A stretch of 64,000 nt of DNA from Azophilus sp965220835 (GCA_965220835.1 OZ244842.1:1240001-1304000); one strand, 5' to 3'. Shown: positions 15,599 through 27,152, numbered from the stretch's first letter. Numbers and translations are program-made. Notes: generated from the sequence alone by a model not told the origin.

Positions 15599-15682
15599 CA
15601 AGACACAACCCACAAGACACAACCCACAAAAGACAACCCACAAAAGACAATCCAAAAGAGACAACCCACAAGAGACAACAAG
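15599..15682 (+). repeat. 14-nt tandem repeat, six copies, between sdhA and sdhB
   Basis: Six consecutive 14-base units run from 15599 to 15682. The first two are identical (CAAGACACAACCCA) and the others differ at one to four positions (CAAAAGACAACCCA and similar). The array is almost pure C/A with few G and T, so the RNA would be unstructured. It ends ten bases before the sdhB ATG and leads into its ribosome site (AAGGAAG). Confidence 0.92.
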
Positions 15683-15692
15683 GAAGCGCCCG

Positions 15693-16397
15693 ATGCAGGT
15701 CAGCGTGTATCGATACAACCCGGAGGTGGACGAAGCGCCCGAGATGCGGGACATGAGCATTGAATTGCCCGAGGGCAAGGACTTGATGGTGCTTGACGTG
15801 CTCGAGCGCCTGAAGGAGCAGGATCCGTCCCTGTCCTACCGCCGTTCCTGCCGGGAGGGCGTGTGCGGCTCCGACGGCATCAACATGAATGGGATGAACG
15901 GCCTCGCCTGCATCACCCCGGTGTCCCAGGTGGCCAAACGCGGCAAGCTGGCGCTCAGGCCGATGCCCGGGCTGCCGGTGATTCGCGATCTGGTCGTGGA
16001 CATGAGCCAGTTCTTCGACCAGTTCGAGAAGGTGCGGCCCTACCTCATCAACAACCAGCCGCCACCGGCCGAGGAGCGCCTGCAGTCCCCGGAGGAGCGG
16101 GCCAAGCTCGACGGCCTGTACGAGTGCATCCTGTGCGGCTGCTGCTCAACCGCCTGCCCGTCGTTTTGGTGGAATCCGGACAAGTTCATCGGCCCCGCTG
16201 CCTTGCTGCAGGCCTACCGCTTTTTGGCCGACAGCCGTGACACCGCCAGCGAAGAGCGTCTGCGCGATCTGGAGGATCCGTTCAGCGTGTTCCGCTGCCG
16301 GGGCATCATGAACTGCGTTCAAGTCTGCCCCAAGGGCCTGAACCCAACCCGGGCAATCGGCAAGATCCGCGGCCTGTTGGTGAAGCAGGGCACCTAG
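15693..16397 (+). CDS. sdhB: Succinate dehydrogenase iron-sulfur subunit
   Basis: This 234-residue electron-transfer subunit has an N-terminal 2Fe-2S ferredoxin domain: SCREGVCGSDGINMNG with downstream LACITP gives the four ligands. The C-terminal domain has CILCGCCSTACP for the 4Fe-4S cluster plus CRGIMNCVQVCPKGLNP for the 3Fe-4S cluster. It passes electrons from SdhA flavin to quinone at SdhCD. The ATG follows AAGGAAG. It is preceded by the 14-nt tandem array and followed 12 bases later by sucA, linking the succinate and 2-oxoglutarate dehydrogenases in one transcript. Confidence 0.96.
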   Translation: MQVSVYRYNPEVDEAPEMRDMSIELPEGKDLMVLDVLERLKEQDPSLSYRRSCREGVCGSDGINMNGMNGLACITPVSQVAKRGKLALRPMPGLPVIRDLVVDMSQFFDQFEKVRPYLINNQPPPAEERLQSPEERAKLDGLYECILCGCCSTACPSFWWNPDKFIGPAALLQAYRFLADSRDTASEERLRDLEDPFSVFRCRGIMNCVQVCPKGLNPTRAIGKIRGLLVKQGT

Positions 16398-16409
16398 GCG
16401 CACCATCCC

Positions 16410-19271
16410 ATGGCGGACTCCTACCTTGAACGCATGCGCGCAAGTTCGCACTTGGCGGGCGTGAATGCGGCCTACATCGAAGCCATGTACGAGGCTTGGC
16501 TATCCGCCCCGGACAGCGTGCCACCGCAGTGGCGAAGTTTCTTCGGCGACCTGCCCCAGGAGCAACCGGACACCGACGCCGAGATTCCGCACAGCGGGGT
16601 GATCGCGCACTTCGAGCGCATTGGCCGCAATCGGTTGAAGGCGCGTCCGGAAAGGCAAAGCGCCGCCATTGAAAGCGAGCACGAACGCAAGCAGATGCGC
16701 GTGCACGACTTGGTTGCCGCCTATCGGCTGCGCGGCCACAAAAAAGCCAAGCTTGATCCCTTGGAGATGATGGAGCGCCCGATCATGCCGGTGCTCGATT
16801 TGGCCTACCACGGCCTGTCCGCTGCCGAGTCGGAAGAAATCTTCAACACCGACATCCTGCGCTACTGGGACGGTGCGGCCAAGCTCAGGGAAATTGTCGA
16901 AACCCTGGAGATGACCTACTGCCGCAGCATCGGCGTGGAGTACATGCACATTCTCCAGGCCACCGAGCAGCTCTGGGTGCGGGAGCGCTTGGAGTCGGTG
17001 CGCTCCGAGGCGCCTCTAAGCCCAGCGGAGAAGCGCTCCATACTGGAGCGGCTGACTGCCGCCGAAGGCTTGGAGAAGTACCTGCACGGCCGTTATCCCG
17101 GCACCAAGCGGTTTGGCTTGGAGGGCGGTGAGTCCTTGATTCCCTGCCTGCACGAGCTGCTGCAGCGGCTCGGCGGGCACGGCGTGCTGGAGAGCGTGGT
17201 TGGCATGGCCCACCGCGGCCGCCTGAACGTGCTGGTCAACATCCTCGGCAAGGATCCTTGGGACTTGTTCGATGAGTTCGACGGCAAGGTGTCCGCCGCG
17301 TCCGGTTCCGGAGACGTCAAGTACCACCAGGGCTTCTCCACCAACGTCATGACCCCCGGCGGGGAAATGCACCTGGCCCTGGCCTTCAACCCTTCCCATC
17401 TGGAGATTGTCGGCCCGGTGGTGGAAGGCTCCGTGCGGGCCCGCCAGGATCGGCGGCGGGACTACGCCGGCGATCTCGTGGCCCCCATTTTGATCCACGG
17501 CGATGCCGCCTTTTCGGGTCAAGGGGTGGTCATGGAGACCTTCCAGATGTCCCAGACCCGAGGCTTCAAGACCGGCGGCACCGTGCACGTCATCGTCAAC
17601 AACCAAATCGGCTTCACCACCCACCGCCGCGATGACGCCCGCTCGGCGGAGTACTGCACCGAGATCGCCAAGATCGTCAAGGCGCCCATCTTCCACGTCA
17701 ACGGCGACGATCCCGAGGCAGTGGTGTTCGTCACCAAGCTGGCCGCTGACTACCGCATGCGCTTCCGCAAGGATGTGGTCATCGACATCGTCTGCTACCG
17801 CCGCCGGGGGCACAACGAGGCCGAGGAGCCGATGAAGACCCAGCCGCTGATGTACTCCCGCATACGCGCCCTGCCGACCACCCGTGAGCGCTACGTGGAA
17901 AAGCTGATTGAAGAGGACGTGGTCAGTGCCGCCGAGTCCACCGAAATGGTGGAGCAGTACCGCAACACCTTGGAGAGCGGCGGGCATGTGGCGCTTTCCA
18001 TCGTCAATGAACCGGACCAGAGCCTGTTCGTGGACTGGCGCCCTTTCCTCGGCCACCGTTGGACTGCCGCCGCTGACACCCGGGTGCCGAAACAGCGCTT
18101 CATCGACATCGCCGAGCGTCTGAACGCGCTGCCGGACGGCTTCGAGCTGCAGCGCCAAGTGGCCAAGACCCTGCGCGAGCGCGACGAAATGACGTGCGGC
18201 GAGCGGCCCGTGAACTGGGGCTACGCGGAAGTCATGGCCTACGGCACCTTGGTTGACGCCGGCCACAGCGTGCGCCTGACGGGCCAGGACGTGGGAGTGG
18301 GCACCTTCTCGCACCGCCATGCCTGCCTCTACAACCAAAACGGGGGACAGCGCTACATTCCGCTCAACCACCTCTCCGAGGCCACCAACTTCGACATCTA
18401 CGACTCGCTGCTCTCGGAAGAGGCCGTGCTGGCCTTCGAGTATGGCTATGCCACCACGGACCCCAACGGCCTGATCGTCTGGGAAGCGCAGTTCGGGGAT
18501 TTCGCCAACGGCGCCCAAGTGGTGATCGACCAGTTCATCTCATCGGGCGAAATCAAGTGGGGGCGCTTGTGCGGGCTGACCATGCTGCTGCCCCACGGCT
18601 ACGAGGGCGCGGGCCCGGAGCACTCCTCCGCCCGGCTGGAACGCTATCTTCAGCTTTGCGCGGAGCACAACATGCAGGTTTGCGTGCCCAGCACGCCGGC
18701 GCAGGTGTTCCACATGCTGCGCCGCCAAGCCATCCGGCCCTTGCGCAAGCCGCTGGTGGCATTGACGCCAAAGAGCCTGTTGCGGCACAAGCAGGCCGTC
18801 TCCACGCTGGAGGAGCTCTACGACGGCCAGTTCCACACGGTGCTGCCGGAAGTTGACGAGCTCGACCCCGCACGGGTGACGCGGCTGGTGCTGTGCAGTG
18901 GCAAGGTGTTCTATGAGTTGCTGGAAGCGCGCCGCAGCGCGCACGGACCCAACGGCACCGGCGCAGCGCACATCGCCTTGGTGCGCATCGAGCAGCTTTA
19001 CCCCTACCCGGAGGAGGACCTTGCCCAGGTGATAGCCCCTTACCGGAACCTCAAGGAAGTCATTTGGTGCCAGGAAGAGCCCATGAACCAAGGGGCTTGG
19101 TATGCCAGCCAGCACCACACCCGCAGGGTGATGCAGCGCCACGATCCGTCGCTGAACCTGCAGTTTGCGGGCCGAGAGGCTTCAGCGGCACCGGCGGCAG
19201 GCTATCTGCAGCTGCACAATGAACGCCAGCAGCAGCTGGTTCACGAAGCCTTGTTCGGAGCTGCAGGCTAA
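16410..19271 (+). CDS. sucA: 2-oxoglutarate dehydrogenase E1 component
   Basis: This 953-residue thiamine diphosphate enzyme decarboxylates 2-oxoglutarate and transfers the succinyl group to the E2 lipoyl arm. The N-terminal E2-binding helix (residues 8-50, NAAYIEAMYEAWLSAP) and the active-site segments MAHRGRLNVLVN, GDAAFSGQGVVMETFQMSQ (ThDP/Mg) and YRRRGHNEAEEP are all visible. The pyrimidine-binding domain (GQDVGVGTFSHRHA) and C-terminal domain follow. Length is normal for the family. It starts 12 bases after sdhB and is followed by a 168-base spacer with short tandem repeats before sucB. Confidence 0.96.
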   Translation: MADSYLERMRASSHLAGVNAAYIEAMYEAWLSAPDSVPPQWRSFFGDLPQEQPDTDAEIPHSGVIAHFERIGRNRLKARPERQSAAIESEHERKQMRVHDLVAAYRLRGHKKAKLDPLEMMERPIMPVLDLAYHGLSAAESEEIFNTDILRYWDGAAKLREIVETLEMTYCRSIGVEYMHILQATEQLWVRERLESVRSEAPLSPAEKRSILERLTAAEGLEKYLHGRYPGTKRFGLEGGESLIPCLHELLQRLGGHGVLESVVGMAHRGRLNVLVNILGKDPWDLFDEFDGKVSAASGSGDVKYHQGFSTNVMTPGGEMHLALAFNPSHLEIVGPVVEGSVRARQDRRRDYAGDLVAPILIHGDAAFSGQGVVMETFQMSQTRGFKTGGTVHVIVNNQIGFTTHRRDDARSAEYCTEIAKIVKAPIFHVNGDDPEAVVFVTKLAADYRMRFRKDVVIDIVCYRRRGHNEAEEPMKTQPLMYSRIRALPTTRERYVEKLIEEDVVSAAESTEMVEQYRNTLESGGHVALSIVNEPDQSLFVDWRPFLGHRWTAAADTRVPKQRFIDIAERLNALPDGFELQRQVAKTLRERDEMTCGERPVNWGYAEVMAYGTLVDAGHSVRLTGQDVGVGTFSHRHACLYNQNGGQRYIPLNHLSEATNFDIYDSLLSEEAVLAFEYGYATTDPNGLIVWEAQFGDFANGAQVVIDQFISSGEIKWGRLCGLTMLLPHGYEGAGPEHSSARLERYLQLCAEHNMQVCVPSTPAQVFHMLRRQAIRPLRKPLVALTPKSLLRHKQAVSTLEELYDGQFHTVLPEVDELDPARVTRLVLCSGKVFYELLEARRSAHGPNGTGAAHIALVRIEQLYPYPEEDLAQVIAPYRNLKEVIWCQEEPMNQGAWYASQHHTRRVMQRHDPSLNLQFAGREASAAPAAGYLQLHNERQQQLVHEALFGAAG

Positions 19272-19300
19272 CGTTGCGAGGCATTGAGCGGACGCAGGGC

Positions 19301-19351
19301 GTCAGCCGACCAAGTGCGTGGGCCGACAAACTACGTCAGCCGACAAGATAC
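19301..19351 (+). repeat. 17-nt imperfect tandem repeat, three copies, between sucA and sucB
   Basis: Units 19301-19317, 19318-19334 and 19335-19351 share the pattern GT-NN-GCCGAC-AA-N3-AC. The first and third both start GTCAGCCGAC, and a partial fourth unit (GTCGGG) follows. Function unknown. Confidence 0.7.
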
Positions 19352-19439
19352 GTCGGGCGCAATACCAACGCATTTGATAACCTTGCCCCGATAACCCTGA
19401 GATAAACAAAGCCCTAGGTTCAAGAACAACAAAAGAGCC

Positions 19440-20644
<1,205 letters not shown>

Positions 20645-20648
<4 letters not shown>

Positions 20649-22131
20649 GCATGAGCGATCAGTACGACGTCATCGTCATCGGCGCGGGCCCAGCGGGCTA
20701 CGCCGCGGCCATCCGCTGCGCCCAACTCGGCTTTGCGACCGCCTGCATCGACAAGTCCTTGGGCAAGGACGGCGAACCGGTGCTGGGCGGCACCTGCCTG
20801 AACTGGGGCTGCATCCCGTCCAAGGCCCTGCTGGACGCCTCGCACAAGTACGTGGAAGCCAAGGGCCCTTTGGGCGACATCGGCATCAAGGTCAAGGGCG
20901 TGTCCATCGACGTGCCGAAGATGATTGCCCGCAAGGATGCAGTGGTTAAGGGCTTGACGGGCGGCGTCGCGGCCTTGTTCAAGGGCAATGGGGTCACCAG
21001 CTTGCCGGGCACGGGCCAACTGCTGGCCGGGCGGCAGGTCGCTTATCGGGACCACCAAGGCGCAACCTCAACACTCGCGGCAGAGCACGTCATACTGGCG
21101 GCTGGCTCGGTGCCGATGGCGATACCGGCCGCACCCCTCACCGACGACCTGATCGTTGACTCCACCGGTGCCTTGGAGTTTCAAGCCGTGCCCAAGCGTT
21201 TGGGCGTCATTGGCGCCGGCGTGATCGGCTTGGAACTGGGCAGCGTTTGGCGGCGCTTGGGTGCTGAGGTCGTCATATTGGAAGCGCTTGAGGACTTTCT
21301 GCCCATGGCGGACCGGCGCATCGCCCGCGACGCATTGAAAACGCTCACAGGGCAGGGCTTGGACATCCGCTTGGGCGCCATGGTCACGGCGGCGGAGGCG
21401 TCCGGCAAGTCTTCCGGCAAGTCTTCCGGCAAGTCTTCCGGCAAAAAAGAAGTGCAGGTGCAGTTCAAGGATGGGTCCGGCGAACAGTCGTTGACCTTCG
21501 ACAGGCTCATCGTGGCGGTGGGGCGGCGCCCTTGCACGGACGGCCTGCTCACCGAAGATGCGGGCGTCGGCATCGATGGTCGCGGCTTCATCGAAGTCGA
21601 CGAGCACTGCGCCACCGGCATGCCCGGGGTCTATGCAGTGGGCGATTGCGTGCGCGGACCGATGCTGGCGCACAAGGGCGCGGAGGAGGGCGTGATGGTG
21701 GCCGAGCGCTTGGCCGGCTTCAAGCCCGCGGTGAACTACGGCACCGTGCCCAACGTCATCTACACCCATCCCGAGATCGCTTGGGTTGGCAAGACCGAGG
21801 AGGAGCTGGCTGACGAAGGCGTCGCCGTCAAGACCGGCAGCTTTCCCTTTGCTGCCAGCGGCCGGGCGTTGGCGGCCAACGATGCGGCGGGTCTGGTCAA
21901 GGTGGTTGCGGATGCCGAGTCGGACCGCCTGCTGGGCATTCACGTGCTGGGCCCCCAAGCCTCGGAGATCATTGCCGAGGGGGTCATCGCCATGGAGTTC
22001 GACGCCAGCGCGGAGGACTTGGCGCTGACGATGTTCGCCCATCCCACGCTGTCCGAGGCCTTGCACGAAGCGGCCCTTGGCGTTGGTGGCCGGGCAATTC
22101 ACATGGTCAACAGAAAGGCGGGCCGCAAGTC

Positions 22132-22135
<4 letters not shown>
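20645..22135 (+). CDS. lpd: Dihydrolipoyl dehydrogenase (E3)
   Basis: This 496-residue flavoenzyme reoxidises dihydrolipoamide with NAD. The N-terminal FAD motif is IGAGPAGYAAAIRCAQLG, and the redox disulfide is in GGTCLNWGCIPSKALL. The NAD motif GAGVIGLELGSVWRRLG, the second FAD segment YAVGDCVRGPMLAHKGAEEG and the C-terminal active-site HPTLSEA are present. The protein is longer than usual because an SGKS-type repeat (residues 253-267, encoded by a 12-nt tandem repeat) is inserted in the NAD domain. The start at 20645 overlaps the sucB stop; a second ATG is six bases later. It also overlaps sucC by 4 bases. Confidence 0.95.
21401..21444 (+). repeat. 12-nt in-frame tandem repeat in lpd
   Basis: TCCGGCAAGTCT occurs three times in a row (21401, 21413, 21425) followed by TCCGGCAA. 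It encodes Ser-Gly-Lys-Ser units, a multiple of three that preserves the frame. Confidence 0.95.
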
Positions 22136-23303
<1,168 letters not shown>

Positions 23304-23307
<4 letters not shown>

Positions 23308-24179
23308 GCATTTTGGCCGACAAGGAAACCCGCCTGATTTGCCAGGGCTTCACCGGCGCCCAAGGGACGCTGCACAGCGAGCAGGCGCTGGAGTACGGCA
23401 CCCGCTTGGTGGGTGGGGTGACCCCTGGCAAGGGTGGTTCAACGCACCTTGGCCTTCCGGTGTTCAACACCGTCGCCGAGGCCGTCGCCGCCACCGGGGC
23501 CGATGCGTCGGTCATTTACGTGCCGGCGCCCGCCTGCAAGGATTCAATTCTCGAAGCGATCGACGCGGGCATTCAGTTGATCGTCTGCATTACCGAGGGC
23601 ATTCCGACCTTGGACATGCTGGCGGTCAAGGCAAAGCTGGACACCACCGGCGCGCGGCTGATTGGCCCGAACTGCCCCGGCGTCATCACCCCGGGGGAGT
23701 GCAAGATCGGCATCATGCCCGGAGACATCCACCTGCCAGGCCGGGTGGGCATCGTGTCCCGCTCCGGCACGCTCACGTATGAGGCCGTCAAGCAGACCAC
23801 GGACATGGGCTTCGGCCAAAGCACCTGCGTCGGCATCGGTGGGGACCCCATACCGGGCAGCCACTTCATGCAGATTCTGGCCATGTTCCAAGACGATCCG
23901 GACACTGAGGCCATCGTCATGGTCGGCGAAATCGGCGGCACCGCCGAGGAGGAGGCGGCAGGCTTCATCAAGGCCAACGTCACCAAGCCGGTGGTGGCCT
24001 ACATTGCCGGCGTCACTGCGCCCAAGGGCAAACGCATGGGCCACGCCGGCGCCATCATCGCCGGCGGCCGCGGCACGGCGGCGGAGAAGTTCGCCGCCTT
24101 GGAGGCCGCCGGCGTGATGACCGTGCGCAGCCTCGCTGACATCGGCAACGCCTTGGGGGATGCGACGGGCTGGCATTGA
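23304..24179 (+). CDS. sucD: Succinyl-CoA synthetase alpha subunit
   Basis: This 291-residue subunit binds CoA in the N-terminal Rossmann domain (CQGFTGAQGTLHSEQALEYGT, GGVTPGKGG). It carries the catalytic phospho-His in the loop KRMGHAGAIIAGGRGTAAEK. PNCPGVITPGECKIGIMPG and VSRSGTLTYEAV are family signatures. The ATG overlaps the sucC TGA and follows GTGGGG, which decides the start over an in-frame upstream codon. It is the last gene of the TCA operon. Confidence 0.96.
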
Positions 24180-24188
24180 CGCCCACCT

Positions 24189-24216
24189 CTTGATTTCGGG
24201 CTGCCCATCCCCATAT
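24189..24216 (+). promoter_or_regulatory. Heat-shock (sigma32) promoter of htpG
   Basis: CTTGATT (24189-24195) and CCCCATAT (24209-24216) are 13 bases apart. This fits the sigma32 consensus CTTGAA / CCCCATNT with a perfect -10 element. The predicted transcript begins near 24223, about 25 bases before the htpG ATG. Confidence 0.85.
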
Positions 24217-24248
24217 AGGCGGCTTCACCGCTGAACTAAGCCCGCCCC

Positions 24249-26168
24249 ATGAGCACCCAAGCCGAGACCTTTGGCTTCGAGACCGAAGCCAAGCAACTGC
24301 TGAAACTGATGATTCACTCCCTGTACTCCAACCGGGAGGTGTTTCTGCGAGAGCTGATCTCCAACGCATCGGATGCCATCGACCGCCTGCGCTTCAAGGC
24401 AATCAGCGAACCGGAGTTGGTGGGCGAAGACAGCGACTTTGCCGTTCGCGTGGCCTTTGACAAGGAGGCCAAGACCCTCACCGTGGCCGACAACGGCATC
24501 GGCATGAGCCGCCAGGCGGTGATCGACAACCTAGGCACCATCGCCCGCTCCGGCACCGCCGAGTTCCTGAGCCAGCTGAGCGGCGACCAGAAGAAGGACG
24601 CCAGCCTGATCGGCCAGTTCGGGGTGGGCTTCTACAGCGCCTTCATCGTGGCTGAGGAGGTTGAAGTGCTGACCCGGGCGGCGGACGCTGAAGCGGGCGT
24701 GCGCTGGGTTTCCCGAGGGGAGGACGAATACAGCGTGGCGGATGCGGAAGCGGAGCGGGGCACCCAAGTGACCCTGCACCTGCGCGACGACGCCTTGGAG
24801 TTCGCTGACGGTTTCCGACTGCGCAATCTGGTGCGCAAGTACTCCGACCACATCAGCGTGCCGGTGCGCATGGTCAAGGACGTGCCTGCAGGTGACGATG
24901 ACGAGGGCAAGGCTGCCGGGGCGCCGGAGTGGGAGAGCGTCAATGAGGCGACGGCCTTGTGGACGCGCTCTCGTTCGGAGATCAGCGACGAGGAGTACCG
25001 CGAGTTCTACAAGCACGTCTCCCACGACTTTGAAGACCCACTCTCCTGGAGCCACAACCGGGTTGAGGGCCGGCTGGAGTACACGAGCCTGCTGTACCTG
25101 CCCAAGCGCGCGCCCTTCGACCTCTGGAACCGGGAATCGCCTAGGGGCTTGAAGCTCTATGTGCAGCGCGTGTTCATCATGGACGACGCTGATCAATTCC
25201 TGCCGCTGTACCTGCGCTTCGTCAAGGGCGTGGTGGATTCCAGCGACCTGCCGCTGAACGTCTCCCGGGAGGTGCTGCAGCAGGATGAACGGGTGGCCAG
25301 CATCCGCTCCGCCCTGACCAAGCGCGTGCTGACCACCTTGGATGGCATGGCCAAGCAGGAACCGGAGGACTACCAAGCGTTTTGGGATGAATTCGGCGAA
25401 GTCATCAAGGAAGGCGCCGGCGATGAGTTCGCCAACCGGGAACTCTACAGCGGCCTGCTGCGCTTCGCCTCCACCCATGGCGAGGATGCCACCAAGAACG
25501 TCGGCCTCAAGGATTACGTCGAGCGCCTCGTGGAGGGCCAGGATCGCATCTACTACTTAGTGGCGGAGAGCTACGAAAACGCCCGTTCCAGCCCCCACTT
25601 GGAAGTGTTCCGCAAACGCGGCATCGAGGTGCTGCTGCTGTACGACCGGATCGATGAATGGCTGATGTCCAACCTCCCCGAATTCGACGGCAAGGCGTTC
25701 CAGGACATCACCCGGGCCGGCCTTGTCTTGCCGGGTGAGGAAAAGGCGAAAGGCGAGGACGGAGAGGACTCTGCAGCGGACGCCGACCAAGCGGATGCCG
25801 ACGACGACCCGCTGGCCGAACGCATCAAGGCGGCTCTGTCAGACCGCGTGGAGGCAGTGCGCGTCTCAACCCGCCTCACCGATTCACCAGCCTGCCTGGT
25901 GCAGGGGGAGTTCGCCTTGGGCCGGCAAATGCAGCGCATCATGGAGGCCACCGGCCAAGCCTTCACCCCGCCGAAGCCGAGCTTCGAGTACAACGCCGAG
26001 CACCCGCTGCTGAAGCGCCTGGACCAGGAAAGCGACGAGGACCGCTTCGCCGATCTCGTGCTGGTGCTGTTCGATCAAGCCAGCCTGGCGGAAGGCGACG
26101 CCCTTCAAGACGCCGGCGCCTACGTCAACCGAATCAACCGCCTGCTACTGGAGCTGCTGGAACGCTGA
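24249..26168 (+). CDS. htpG: Molecular chaperone HtpG (Hsp90)
   Basis: This 639-residue cytosolic Hsp90 has the N-terminal GHKL ATPase motifs EVFLRELISNASDAIDR, VADNGIGM, GTIARSGTAEFL and GQFGVGFYSAF. The middle domain contains the catalytic Arg segment (LPLNVSREVLQQDE), and a C-terminal dimerisation domain follows. An acidic stretch near residue 505 (GEDGEDSAADADQADADDD) makes a longer charged linker between the middle and C-terminal domains than in E. coli. The start ATG is MSTQAETFGFETEAK. A near-consensus sigma32 promoter lies just upstream, so heat-shock induction independent of the suc operon is expected. Confidence 0.96.
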   Translation: MSTQAETFGFETEAKQLLKLMIHSLYSNREVFLRELISNASDAIDRLRFKAISEPELVGEDSDFAVRVAFDKEAKTLTVADNGIGMSRQAVIDNLGTIARSGTAEFLSQLSGDQKKDASLIGQFGVGFYSAFIVAEEVEVLTRAADAEAGVRWVSRGEDEYSVADAEAERGTQVTLHLRDDALEFADGFRLRNLVRKYSDHISVPVRMVKDVPAGDDDEGKAAGAPEWESVNEATALWTRSRSEISDEEYREFYKHVSHDFEDPLSWSHNRVEGRLEYTSLLYLPKRAPFDLWNRESPRGLKLYVQRVFIMDDADQFLPLYLRFVKGVVDSSDLPLNVSREVLQQDERVASIRSALTKRVLTTLDGMAKQEPEDYQAFWDEFGEVIKEGAGDEFANRELYSGLLRFASTHGEDATKNVGLKDYVERLVEGQDRIYYLVAESYENARSSPHLEVFRKRGIEVLLLYDRIDEWLMSNLPEFDGKAFQDITRAGLVLPGEEKAKGEDGEDSAADADQADADDDPLAERIKAALSDRVEAVRVSTRLTDSPACLVQGEFALGRQMQRIMEATGQAFTPPKPSFEYNAEHPLLKRLDQESDEDRFADLVLVLFDQASLAEGDALQDAGAYVNRINRLLLELLER

Positions 26169-26181
26169 CGGGCTTGCGACG

Positions 26182-26808
26182 GTGGGTGCAAGTCCAGAAT
26201 CCCGGTCTCAGATCTTCGCAGCGTGCATCGAGGACGTTAGGGAAGCTTCAGGGGATTGGGTGTTCGTGGATATCGGATTTGCTCAAGGGAAGACGAAGAG
26301 CTGCGGTTTCGCGAAGAACGACTCGGAACCCAGCCAAATCAACTTTGCGAAAATGACAAGTCTCGTATCCAAGGAGGTGCGCAACGGAGATAAGCCGCTT
26401 AACCTGTTGATCGAGGCACCCCTGTCGGTTGCCTTTGATTCAATGGGTAATCCGACTGGACGCGAAGTCGAAAAGAGAGAAGAGGTTACGCGATATTGGT
26501 ATGTCCCTCTCGGATGCTCGGTGCTGACTGCGGCCACCTACCTGCTGTCTCAGGTCAAAGCATCAAAGCCAACCCGTCAGGTACGGCTCGTGGAGGGATT
26601 TGCATCCTTCAAGACGCAATTGACTGAAAAACGCACTCATGCCGACGATGTGGTTAAGCTCAGAAATGTCGCATGGAAACGTGGCGGTACTCCGGGACGA
26701 GTCATAGCAGCGGAAGACCTGCGGATGACAGAAGGTGACAATCTCATGTCAGCGTTTAAGGTTGCCGGCATGGATTTCGGCGTTCCGCCCGTCGTAATGC
26801 TGGAATAA
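26182..26808 (+). CDS. Orphan protein, possibly RNase H-like (DUF429-like)
   Basis: I do not recognise this 208-residue protein. It has an opening FVDIGFAQGKTKSCGFA and later LLIEAPLSVAFDS, a pattern (acidic residue on strand 1, second acidic residue at a strand end) seen in RNase H-fold proteins such as DUF429. This is a weak inference. A further VRLVEGFASFK adds another acidic residue. The start is GTG at 26182, 14 bases after htpG. Base composition is less GC-rich than htpG, suggesting acquisition. No signal peptide or membrane segment is evident. It begins the accessory patch that also contains a toxin-antitoxin remnant and an AAA ATPase. Confidence 0.55.
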   Translation: MGASPESRSQIFAACIEDVREASGDWVFVDIGFAQGKTKSCGFAKNDSEPSQINFAKMTSLVSKEVRNGDKPLNLLIEAPLSVAFDSMGNPTGREVEKREEVTRYWYVPLGCSVLTAATYLLSQVKASKPTRQVRLVEGFASFKTQLTEKRTHADDVVKLRNVAWKRGGTPGRVIAAEDLRMTEGDNLMSAFKVAGMDFGVPPVVMLE

Positions 26809-26909
26809 AAGCTCAGAATCACGAATCCAGTAATGCGCCCAGATGTAGCTGTAAGTGGCCAGTATCTCCTTCTGCGTGTCAATTCGCCTTAGCTGAATTG
26901 GGAAGTACG

Positions 26910-27152
26910 ATGCCAAGATTCGACAATTTACTTGATCGAATCACCATTGATCCAGCGGTCTGCCATGGCCAACCCTGCATACGGGGATTGCGCCACCCGG
27001 TGCACACTCTACTGGACTTGCTCAGTTCGGGCATGACCATTCAGGACATCCTCGACGACTACGAAGATCTCGAAGCCGAAGATTTGTCTGCTGCACTCGC
27101 ATTCGCCGCTCGTCTCTGCCGAATCAAGAACATTCAGGCTTTGGCAACATGA
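26910..27152 (+). CDS. DUF433 antitoxin
   Basis: This 80-residue protein matches the DUF433 family: ITIDPAVCHGQPCIRGLRHPVHTLLDLLSSGMTIQDILDDYEDLEAEDLSAALAFAA shows the typical helix-turn-helix pattern with the G-x-P-x-I-x-G signature. DUF433 proteins act as antitoxins of PIN-like (DUF5615/Mut7-C) toxins. The ATG at 26910 follows GGGAAG; an in-frame TTG lies 12 bases upstream. The stop overlaps the ATG of a short following frame (ATGA), the usual toxin position, but that frame is truncated. Confidence 0.82.
   Translation: MPRFDNLLDRITIDPAVCHGQPCIRGLRHPVHTLLDLLSSGMTIQDILDDYEDLEAEDLSAALAFAARLCRIKNIQALAT

Noticed and set aside
14142..15671. Long open frame opposite sdhA
   Set aside because: Antisense shadow of a conserved gene. 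Its repetitive start comes from the 14-nt tandem repeats in the sdhA-sdhB spacer.
15599..15682. Possible CRISPR-like array
   Set aside because: Units are 14 nt, directly adjacent without spacers and imperfect, and no cas genes are present. It is a simple tandem repeat.
17016..18518. Long open frame opposite sucA
   Set aside because: His/Val/Gly-rich composition typical of antisense translation of GC-rich DNA; sucA is certain.
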